From Erysipelotrichaceae bacterium (GTDB taxonomy: Bacteria; Bacillota_I; Bacilli_A; Erysipelotrichales; Erysipelotrichaceae), in NCBI GenBank assembly GCA_017432545.1, contig JAFRJA010000023.1:1-34070 (forward strand): a stretch of DNA of 34,070 nt. Direction: 5' to 3'. Positions 22,019-29,177 of this stretch are shown one piece after another; position 1 is the first letter of the stretch; the number at the start of each line of letters is the position of its first letter. Below the pieces are notes generated by a model. It did not search any database and was not told the origin of the DNA. It saw only the letters and a list, made by a program, of their open reading frames with translations. A program made the translations under genes and the position numbers.

Positions 22019-22521
22019 TGAAATTAACGATCATCCTGGGATTTGTGCTGATAATCGATCTTATGACAATCCTCTGGGTGGCGGTGGCTCTGGTCCAGGA
22101 CAAGCGGCTTTTTACTTCCGCTCCTAAGGATATTCAGGAGACTGCCGTTGAACATGAGGAAAGGTTTCCTCATCAGAAAAAGATCGGCTGGATCATCCTG
22201 ATCATTTTGGCTGTCATCTATGTCGGAGCCTATGTTTATGGAGCATATGACGGCATTCGAAATAGTTTTTCCTTTAGGGAATTCTTTTGGCGCTTTCTGA
22301 TCATGTCTTATATGTTGAAGGTCTTTGATATCGTGTGTCTGGATTATTTCCTGTTGACCAAGTCGCATTTCTTTCAACATTACTATCCCGAAACGGAAGG
22401 ATGTAAGGGCTATGATTCCTTCGGCTTCAATCGTAAAGAACAGCTGACAAGAATAATCCTATATCCTTTCTTTTCATTGTTGCTGGCGTATATCTGCGTA
22501 AAGATAAAGGGTTGTCTATGA
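22015..22521 (+). CDS. Multi-pass membrane protein, unknown function (first of three)
   Basis: The 168-residue product has about four membrane helices (about 4-26, 61-83, 94-117, 146-165). Between the last two is an HYYPETEGCKGYDSFG loop, and the next gene has a similar FYPEAV segment. It overlaps both neighbours by 4 nt. I do not recognise a family. Confidence 0.7.
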   Translation: MMKLTIILGFVLIIDLMTILWVAVALVQDKRLFTSAPKDIQETAVEHEERFPHQKKIGWIILIILAVIYVGAYVYGAYDGIRNSFSFREFFWRFLIMSYMLKVFDIVCLDYFLLTKSHFFQHYYPETEGCKGYDSFGFNRKEQLTRIILYPFFSLLLAYICVKIKGCL

Positions 22522-22997
22522 AACTATTTATAGAAGTGGTCATCTACTGTGTCATCTTTACGCTGGTCGTAAAACTTTTTGCGGGGAAAAGTCCCCTGGA
22601 TTGTCTCTATTTCTATCCTGAGGCAGTTCAGGAAAGAGTCTGTGAACTGGGGCTGGCAAAAAGAGAAGATATCGCCCAAAGAAGAAAAGTCTTTGTCAGT
22701 ATCTTTACAAGCATCATGGCGGTCTTATTGATCGTGATCATCCGCTATGTCAATGGCGTCCATGATTACTGGATTGCTTATCTTCAATCTTTATTCTTTC
22801 TGGAGCTGATGAACTGGTATGACGGCATCGTGATCGATAAGATCTGGGTGGCTAAAGATCCTTTCTGGCTGATAGAAGAAGTCAAGGATATCCCTTATGT
22901 TCAGACCTGGAAGCAGGTTTTAAAGAAAAGAGGTTTTCTGAGTCTGGTATGGATTATCGCTTCGTTTATCGTTGCTTTGATCGTGAGGGTTTTATAG
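22518..22997 (+). CDS. Multi-pass membrane protein, unknown function (second)
   Basis: The ATG at 22518 forms the ATGA overlap with the upstream gene and is preferred over TTG at 22512, giving 159 residues. There are four likely membrane helices. The motif LFFLELMNWYDGIVIDKIWV has the charged membrane-embedded look seen in some transporter or enzyme-like small membrane proteins. It resembles the preceding protein in layout, and the two may form a complex. Confidence 0.7.
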   Translation: MKLFIEVVIYCVIFTLVVKLFAGKSPLDCLYFYPEAVQERVCELGLAKREDIAQRRKVFVSIFTSIMAVLLIVIIRYVNGVHDYWIAYLQSLFFLELMNWYDGIVIDKIWVAKDPFWLIEEVKDIPYVQTWKQVLKKRGFLSLVWIIASFIVALIVRVL

Positions 22998-23008
22998 GAA
23001 GAATGTAT

Positions 23009-23743
23009 ATGAAGAAAGATGATATGAAAATGAGTTTTAATGATCTGGGTATCCCTGAGGAACTTGACTGGGACAGGATCAGGCATCTTATGAGGATAGG
23101 GATCCTGGCGGGTCTGCTGGCTTTGACGGCGGATCTTGTTTTGGGCTGGGGTGTGAGTAATGAAAGTTTAAGTGGCTTTGATTATTACTTTTCCCGCTAT
23201 CTGGCTGTTTCCGATCTCAGGATCATCATCTCGGCTATATTGGGTTTAGTAGCTATCCCTCTAGAGACCTTGAGCTATTTTGCGATCTATCGGCTGATCG
23301 TTCCTTTTTCTAAAAAGGATGCCCACGCCTATCGCTCAGGACTCTTGGGGATGTTTGGCTTTGGGGCCTTTACCCATGTCCTGTGCTGCATGTTAGTCTA
23401 TGTGGGGAAGATGCTGTACCTGGTTGATCCTGTAAAGGCGGTATCTATGATCATCAAGCTGGGCCTGTGGTTTTTGTTGCCGGTGAGTCTCTTGTTTCTC
23501 ATCTTCTTTATTCTGGCACAAGTCGTGCAGATCAAAGCTTTCCGAAATGGCTATACCCCTTATCCCAAGTGGTGTTTTATCTTCAACCTGTTTGCGGGTA
23601 TTGTGATCAATATCGTTTTGAAACTCTTTGGCAATATCGCGTTTATCAACGCCTTAGGGACCGGGTGGATCTCTTTAGGATCGTTATGGATGTTGACGGG
23701 TTTACTGGTGATGAGTAAAAAGCTGAATGATTCAAAAGAATAG
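23009..23743 (+). CDS. Multi-pass membrane protein, unknown function (third)
   Basis: The frame is open from 22949, but AGGAAG at 22996-23001 points to ATG 23009, giving 244 residues and a 12-nt gap from the previous stop. A charged N-terminus is followed by about six membrane helices. The WGVSNESLSGFDYYFSRYL and IPLETLSYFAIYRL segments remind me of the DUF6796-like group, but this is tentative. It is the last gene of the ten-gene operon, and a strong terminator follows. Confidence 0.7.
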   Translation: MKKDDMKMSFNDLGIPEELDWDRIRHLMRIGILAGLLALTADLVLGWGVSNESLSGFDYYFSRYLAVSDLRIIISAILGLVAIPLETLSYFAIYRLIVPFSKKDAHAYRSGLLGMFGFGAFTHVLCCMLVYVGKMLYLVDPVKAVSMIIKLGLWFLLPVSLLFLIFFILAQVVQIKAFRNGYTPYPKWCFIFNLFAGIVINIVLKLFGNIAFINALGTGWISLGSLWMLTGLLVMSKKLNDSKE

Positions 23744-23776
23744 ATCAGAAGATTAAAAAGGTCATGTATTTAAAAG

Positions 23777-23801
23777 GGATATCTTGCGATATCCGTTTTT
23801 A
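23777..23801. terminator. Bidirectional intrinsic terminator
   Basis: GGATATC-TTGC-GATATCC is flanked by GTTTTTAT on one side and AAAA on the other. It serves both the ten-gene operon (+) and the HAD phosphatase gene (-). Confidence 0.9.
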
Positions 23802-24620
23802 TACACCCCATATTTGTTTAATGGCTTTGGCTACACCATCATCATTGTTTGAAGGACAGATCAGATCGGCACAGGCTTTGGCTTCCGGAGTACCGTTGGC
23901 CATGACGACAGCCTTGCCGGATGCTTTCAACATGCTTAGATCGTTTTCCGCATCGCCAAAGGCGATACTTTCTTCGATCGGGATCTCCATCAGCTGACAG
24001 AACCTGGTCAAAGCCTTTCCTTTATCGACGCCTTTGGTGTTGACTTCGATGAACTTGGGTCCTGAGGAGGAGACGGAGAGCTGGGGGAAACGTTGCCGCA
24101 GGTCGCTTTGAACACTTTCCTTGTCGGCACCTTCTTTAAGGTAAAGCAGGAGCTTTTGAGCACCCTGGTGTTTTTCGGCAAAAGCTTTTTTGACATCCGG
24201 TGCACCGGTGAAATTGAAGAGAATGTCTTTAACGGCTACTTTTTTGACATAGTCACAGATCTCACCGTTTTCTTCGCCACGGGCTATTCTTCTGCCGTTA
24301 GTGACGACCGTTTCATAGACCGGCATGGCCTTGACATATTCCAGTATCTCTAAGGCCAGATCATAGGGTATGGCATCTTCATAGATGTATTTATCTTCTT
24401 TATAATCATAGACGGCTCCGCCGTTGCAGCATAAGGCGTAATGCAAAAAGGGCAGATCTCTTAAGGGGGCGGGAAGTTCTCTGTGGGTCCGGCCGGTCGA
24501 AGGAAGGAAGATCACGCCTTTGTCGGTCATCAGTTTTAATGCTTCGATGTTTTCTTTTGAGATCGTCTTATCATCTTTCAATAAGGTGCCATCCAGATCA
24601 CATGCCATTACCCGATACAT
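23799..24620 (-). CDS. Cof-type HAD-superfamily phosphatase
   Basis: The start at 24620 is chosen because GGGAGG lies 6 nt before it on the minus strand, giving 273 residues; the frame extends 7 codons further. HAD motif I is ACDLDGTLL with D8 and D10, motif II lies in the FLPSTGRTH region, and motif IV is IAFGDAENDLSML. The C2 cap of the Cof/YidA type lies between. These are cytoplasmic sugar-phosphate or cofactor phosphatases with broad specificity. It is a single gene, convergent with the ten-gene operon. Confidence 0.9.
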   Translation of the reverse strand: MYRVMACDLDGTLLKDDKTISKENIEALKLMTDKGVIFLPSTGRTHRELPAPLRDLPFLHYALCCNGGAVYDYKEDKYIYEDAIPYDLALEILEYVKAMPVYETVVTNGRRIARGEENGEICDYVKKVAVKDILFNFTGAPDVKKAFAEKHQGAQKLLLYLKEGADKESVQSDLRQRFPQLSVSSSGPKFIEVNTKGVDKGKALTRFCQLMEIPIEESIAFGDAENDLSMLKASGKAVVMANGTPEAKACADLICPSNNDDGVAKAIKQIWGV

Positions 24621-24787
24621 AACTTTCCTCCCTTTATTCATTTAGTTTTAACTGAAACAGTCCTGATACGAATCAATTATAACCTATCGGAATTAAGAAG
24701 ACGTGCCGATAGCTCTTTGGCTATAATGGAAGAAATGGAGTGCTTATTTGAAAGCCCTTGTTTTTGATAAGGGAGCTAAAGAGTTAT

Positions 24788-25795
24788 ATGTTAGAGATCA
24801 ATAAGTTCAGCAGTCGTTATGAAGTAAAAAGGATGATAGATGAAGACGTTGATGAGATCCTGGTTTTCTGCAACGCGAATACGCAATATTACGAGTATTG
24901 CGGCAAGCAGAATTCCAGGGAACTGATCCTCAATGACCTGCATGTCACGCCACCAGATGTCGATATATCAGCCAAATATTATGTTGGTCTCTATGAGAAA
25001 GAGGAATTAGTGGCCATCATGGATCTGATCGAGGGCTATCCTGAAGAGGATGAGTGTTTTATCGGTTTCTTCATGATGAATAACGCTTTGCAGGGAAAGG
25101 GTATCGGTACTTCCATCATTCAGGAGCTTTGTCACTATCTTTATTCAAAAGGCTTTAAAAAGGTCTATCTGGGGATAGATAGAGATAATCCCCAATCCAA
25201 TCATTTCTGGAAGAAGAATGGTTTTAAGGTGATCAGGGAAGTCGATCGGGATGAAGGAGTCATCCTGCTGGCGGAAAAGAAACTGAGTGATAATGAACTG
25301 ATGCTTCACATACCGGCTAAAGAAGATGGCTGGTTCTATGTGCAGATGATGTCCGATCCCAAGACGATGTCCTACAATGCCCCCTGGTTTCCGCCTGATG
25401 GCTGCATCCCGGAAGCTGATAAAGAATTTGAGAGACTATTGGATAGCTGGATAGACGAACAGCCTAAACGCTTCTATGCCTATTTAAAACGGATCGAAGA
25501 TGGTGCCTTCGTGGGCGATGTGAATTATCACTACAATGCCAAAGATGATAAATACGATATGGGTATCGTGATCCTGGACAGCGAAAGAGGGAAAGGCTAT
25601 GGCAAAATGGGTCTTTCTCTGTTACTGGAAAGAGCTTTTGAAGTCGATGGGATCCCGGGTTTACGCAATGATTTTGAAACAACGCGCACAGCTGTCTGTC
25701 ACATCCATAAAGCGGTCGGCTTTAAAGAAGTAAAATGGGATGGCGATATCGTTGTTCTGGAATTGAGTAAGGAAGATTACCTGGCTGCCAAATAA
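24788..25795 (+). CDS. Tandem GNAT-domain N-acetyltransferase
   Basis: The 335-residue product starts at the ATG at 24788. The frame is open 10 codons further, but the GGGAG-type site fits this start better. It carries two GNAT modules. The first (about 10-170) has QGKGIGTSI as its acetyl-CoA loop and GIDRDNPQSNHFWKKNGF. The second has RGKGYGKMG and then HIHKAVGFKEVKW. Both acetyl-CoA signatures look intact. The substrate is unknown. A shared terminator separates it from iolC. Confidence 0.85.
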   Translation: MLEINKFSSRYEVKRMIDEDVDEILVFCNANTQYYEYCGKQNSRELILNDLHVTPPDVDISAKYYVGLYEKEELVAIMDLIEGYPEEDECFIGFFMMNNALQGKGIGTSIIQELCHYLYSKGFKKVYLGIDRDNPQSNHFWKKNGFKVIREVDRDEGVILLAEKKLSDNELMLHIPAKEDGWFYVQMMSDPKTMSYNAPWFPPDGCIPEADKEFERLLDSWIDEQPKRFYAYLKRIEDGAFVGDVNYHYNAKDDKYDMGIVILDSERGKGYGKMGLSLLLERAFEVDGIPGLRNDFETTRTAVCHIHKAVGFKEVKWDGDIVVLELSKEDYLAAK

Positions 25796-25796
25796 A

Positions 25797-25823
25797 AAAT
25801 GGATCATGATGATCCATTTGTTT
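25797..25823. terminator. Bidirectional intrinsic terminator
   Basis: AAATGGATC-ATGAT-GATCCATTT is a perfect 9-bp stem with GTTTT on the + side and a poly-T run on the minus side. It ends the GNAT gene (+) and the sugar kinase gene (-). Confidence 0.9.
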
Positions 25824-25839
25824 TATAAATGAGATATTA

Positions 25840-26850
25840 TCAGATCTCTTTGACCAGTTCGCCGAATTTTTCTTTGGCGTTTTTGCGCTGAAGTTCCAGC
25901 TCTTCAAGTCCGACCATGGCTTCCGAACAGCAGGGTGCCGCAACGGCTAATGAGGCTGATACGGTGGCCAGTTCCAGACAATCCTTGATCTCTCTACCAT
26001 TTAGCACGCCATAGAGGAAGGCGGAGGAATAGGAATCGCCGCCGCCGGTTGATTTGACGGCATTGACCGGGACGATGTCGATCTTGAAGCAGCGGCCGTT
26101 CTTTTCATAGGCCATCGATCCCTCGGAGCCATGTTTGATTATGATGATCTCCGCTTTCTGCTTGAACCAGTATTCGGCCGTCTGTCTGTCGTCCATGCCT
26201 TCTGCCAGCAGGTGATCCATCAGATCGAATTCTTCGGCGGAGCCGATGATGATGTGCGCGTATTTGGCGGCTAATGAATAGTAGACGGCGATCTCGTCTT
26301 TGTTTTTCCAGACCTGAGGACGATAGTCGATATCGAAGACGATCAAGAGGTTATGTTTGGCAGCCAGTTCCAGAGCTTTAAAGCAGGCATCGCGGGATGG
26401 CGAAGCCGATAAAGCAGTACCGGAGATGACGATGGAACGGGATGAGGCGATGTAGTCTTCGCTTACTTCTTCCGGTTCCAGTAGCAGGTCGGCGACTATC
26501 TCGGTGCGATACATCATCAGGTTGGTTTTGCCTTGTAAGGTCTCGGTAAAGGCTAAGGCCAAAGGGATCTCTTTTTCGGCTCTGACGATGCCATTGGTAT
26601 TTATGCCAAGATCATCGACATACTTGTAGACGAAGTCACCCAGAGAGTCGGATGAGATCTTGCCGATAAAGCCGGTGCGGCAGCCCAGTTTGGCCAGGCC
26701 GACGGCGGTGTTGGCAGGTGATCCGCCGACGTAGCGTTTGAAGTGGTTGCATTCGCCGAATGATTCACGCATATCGGCAGGGTTGATATCGATGGCCAGA
26801 CGGCCGACGGGGATACAGTCGAGTTTTCTTCCTTCAGGTATTTTTAACAT
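25840..26850 (-). CDS. iolC: PfkB-family sugar kinase, probable 5-dehydro-2-deoxygluconokinase
   Basis: The start at 26850 has GAGAGG 7-8 nt upstream on the minus strand, giving 336 residues. The PfkB signatures are FKRYVGGSPANTAVGLAKLG and the C-terminal STGGGDSYSSAFLYG with the catalytic Asp. The opening VGRLAIDINP, then FGECNHFKRY and the FDIDYRPQVW strand, match IolC-type kinases of myo-inositol breakdown. No other iol gene is near, so a general sugar kinase of the same branch remains possible. Confidence 0.75.
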   Translation of the reverse strand: MLKIPEGRKLDCIPVGRLAIDINPADMRESFGECNHFKRYVGGSPANTAVGLAKLGCRTGFIGKISSDSLGDFVYKYVDDLGINTNGIVRAEKEIPLALAFTETLQGKTNLMMYRTEIVADLLLEPEEVSEDYIASSRSIVISGTALSASPSRDACFKALELAAKHNLLIVFDIDYRPQVWKNKDEIAVYYSLAAKYAHIIIGSAEEFDLMDHLLAEGMDDRQTAEYWFKQKAEIIIIKHGSEGSMAYEKNGRCFKIDIVPVNAVKSTGGGDSYSSAFLYGVLNGREIKDCLELATVSASLAVAAPCCSEAMVGLEELELQRKNAKEKFGELVKEI

Positions 26851-26964
26851 GTTTAGTCCTCTCTTACAGTTTCTATTATATCGGTGAATCGACACTTTAA
26901 TAAATGGATTATCTTGAACATTTCGGTATAATGTTTCTGTATAAGACAGAAATGGAGATTGTTT

Positions 26965-27681
26965 ATGATCTGTTTTCTTACCAGTAATACTGTGATGCCC
27001 GACACCAATACCCTCAATCCGGCCAACGGTTTCATTGATGAGCTGAGAAACTGTTTGCCTGAAAGTTGCAGGGCTCTTGTCATCTGTTCGGATCCCGTTT
27101 CTTTTGAGATAACCGATTACTATTCAGGTTTACTGAAAGAGAGCTTTGAGGAAGAAGGTTTTGTTTTTGAAAACTTTGTGATCCTCGATGATCGCAATTA
27201 TGAGTGTGCTAGTGAACTAATTTACAATTCAAACCTCATCGTCTTATCCGGTGGCCATGTGCCGACGCAGAATGCCTTCTTTGTAAAGATCGGTTTAAAA
27301 GAGTTATTAAAAAACTACCAGGGAATCATCATCGGGATCTCCGCGGGCAGTATGAATTCCGCTGAACTGGTCTATGCCCAACCCGAGGCGGAAGGGGAAG
27401 GGATCGATGAATCGTATGTGAAGTTCATGGAGGGCCTTGGTTTAACTGAAGTCATGATCTTACCTCACTACCAGCAGGTCAAAGACGATATCCTTGATGG
27501 TATGCGCCTGTTTGAAGATATCACCTATGGCGACAGCTATGGCCATACATTTCACGTCTTTCCCGATGGGACCTATCTTTATATCAATGAAGGAATACAG
27601 GAGATCAGAGGGGAATGTTACGTCATTGAAGACGGGCAGATAAAAAAGATCGCCGAAGAAGGCGATGTGGTAAATCCATAA
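26965..27681 (+). CDS. Peptidase S51 (dipeptidase E-like)
   Basis: The 238-residue start at 26965 has GGAG 7 nt upstream; an upstream TTG at 26959 is less likely. The S51 elbow is IGISAGSM with S126 as nucleophile. It is preceded by LSGGHVPTQNAF and followed by ILPHYQQ. Relatives cleave Asp-X dipeptides or cyanophycin-type beta-Asp-Arg. No signal peptide is seen, so it is probably cytoplasmic. It is a single gene divergent from the sugar kinase, with TATAAT near 26929. Confidence 0.85.
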   Translation: MICFLTSNTVMPDTNTLNPANGFIDELRNCLPESCRALVICSDPVSFEITDYYSGLLKESFEEEGFVFENFVILDDRNYECASELIYNSNLIVLSGGHVPTQNAFFVKIGLKELLKNYQGIIIGISAGSMNSAELVYAQPEAEGEGIDESYVKFMEGLGLTEVMILPHYQQVKDDILDGMRLFEDITYGDSYGHTFHVFPDGTYLYINEGIQEIRGECYVIEDGQIKKIAEEGDVVNP

Positions 27682-27786
27682 CTATTACACAAATCTTTCA
27701 CTAAATGTTCATATGGAATTCACATTGAGCAGATACCATAAGAGTGTAAATAGTTTTTCATTTCTAAATCCTTTTCATAAAAAGCG

Positions 27787-27813
27787 AGTCCCTTACGGGA
27801 CTTTCTTTTTTTT
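27787..27813. terminator. Intrinsic terminator after S51 peptidase
   Basis: AGTCCC-TTAC-GGGACT is followed by TTCTTTTTTT. On the minus strand the stem is followed by CGCTTTTTAT, so it can also serve the small gene at 27861. Confidence 0.88.
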
Positions 27814-27860
27814 GAGGTATAAAAAAATATCCGCAATGGGATATTTCCAGATATCGTTTC

Positions 27861-28070
27861 TTAAGCTTCTTCGACTTCGAAACGATTGTTGTCTGCTTCG
27901 CCCATGGAGGCCAGCAGTTCGATCTCGTTCATAGCAGCTTTTTCAGAGACATAGGTCTTGGCACCGGCTTTGTCCGGAGAGCTTACGAAGTGACCTTCTT
28001 TTTTGGAAACTTTACCGACATAACCTGTCTCGTTGCTATAGATGTTGATCCATTTCAGATTGCATTTCAT
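27861..28070 (-). CDS. Small hypothetical protein
   Basis: The 69-residue product is predicted to be soluble and mixed-charge, ending in NRFEVEEA. AAGGAG lies about 13 nt before the ATG on the minus strand, and a TGC-TATAAT extended -10 lies further upstream (complement of about 28132-28140). Together with the downstream terminator this supports a real gene. I recognise no family. Confidence 0.65.
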   Translation of the reverse strand: MKCNLKWINIYSNETGYVGKVSKKEGHFVSSPDKAGAKTYVSEKAAMNEIELLASMGEADNNRFEVEEA

Positions 28071-28269
28071 TTTTGTTTTGTTGCTCCTTTGTAAAACTTA
28101 TTTGGCAGTGTTTTTATGCCCACCAGATGAGATTATAGCACAAAAATGTTAGCTGTTTTAACTTTTTGAAGATGTAAGGGCTTTCTGTTTCAGACAATTG
28201 CGTTATTTTTGTCAAACTTTCTTTGATATGATGAAAACAGATAGAAAAATAAGAATAACAGGAGGATCT

Positions 28270-29160
28270 ATGGCTGTAAATCTTACAAACCTTTCAACAG
28301 AAGCACGTAATGAAAAAAGTAAGGATCTCGATCTGCTTAGTATCGAAGATGCTTTATTGCTTATGAATGAAGAAGATCTCAAGGTGGTGGAGGCTATCAA
28401 AGGAGCCATACCGCAGATCAAAGAGGTCATTGAAAATACGATCAAGGCCTATAAAGCAGGCGGACGCATCATCTATATCGGTGCCGGCACTTCGGGACGT
28501 CTGGGTCTGATGGATGCGGTGGAGGTCGTTCCGACTTACAACAGCGACCGTTTTGTGGGACTGATCGCCGGTGGTGATAACGCCTTTGTCAAGGCGGTGG
28601 AAGGAGCGGAAGACTCCAAGGAACTTTGTGTTGAAGATCTCAAGAAACTGGAGCTTAATGATAAGGATTTTGTTTTAGGTATCGCCGCATCCGGCAGAAC
28701 CCCTTATGTCATCGGGGGCCTTGACTATGCCAACTCGATTGGAGCGGATACGGGGTGTTTGTGCTGCAACCTGAATACGGAGATCGCTAAGCATTGTAAG
28801 CATCCGATCGAATTAAGTGCCGGTCCGGAAGTGGTCACGGGTTCGACGAGATTAAAGTCCGGGACCTGTCAGAAGATCGTTTTGAACATGATCTCGACGA
28901 TCACGATGGTCAAGGTTGGCAAGATATATGGCAACCTGATGGTCGATGTCAGGGCTACCAATGAGAAGCTGGTGGAAAGATGCAGACGTATCGTCATGGA
29001 AGCGACAGGCTGCGATCATGATAAGGCTGATGAAGTCTTAAAGGAAACCAATAACAACTGCAAGACGGCTATCATTATGATCCTGTTGAATACGGATAAG
29101 AAGGACGCCGAAGAAAGACTGAAAAACGCCAATGATGTCATCAGGCAGGCTTTGAAATAA
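28270..29160 (+). CDS. murQ: N-acetylmuramic acid 6-phosphate etherase
   Basis: The 296-residue start at 28270 follows GGAGG with a short 4-nt gap; the frame itself is open from 28198. The SIS-domain signatures of MurQ are present: GAGTSGRLG at 71-79, the DAVE segment with E85, and IAASGRTPYV. The conserved VTGSTRLKSGT-QK-LNM stretch and a C-terminal UBA-like helical end also match. It cleaves the lactyl ether of MurNAc-6-P to GlcNAc-6-P during cell-wall recycling. No murein sugar transporter gene is adjacent. Confidence 0.96.
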   Translation: MAVNLTNLSTEARNEKSKDLDLLSIEDALLLMNEEDLKVVEAIKGAIPQIKEVIENTIKAYKAGGRIIYIGAGTSGRLGLMDAVEVVPTYNSDRFVGLIAGGDNAFVKAVEGAEDSKELCVEDLKKLELNDKDFVLGIAASGRTPYVIGGLDYANSIGADTGCLCCNLNTEIAKHCKHPIELSAGPEVVTGSTRLKSGTCQKIVLNMISTITMVKVGKIYGNLMVDVRATNEKLVERCRRIVMEATGCDHDKADEVLKETNNNCKTAIIMILLNTDKKDAEERLKNANDVIRQALK

Positions 29161-29177
29161 GTTACTGAAATAAATCA

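Noticed and set aside
24093..24353. 86-residue + strand frame inside the HAD phosphatase gene
   Set aside because: It is a complementary-strand shadow of a clear gene with intact HAD motifs.
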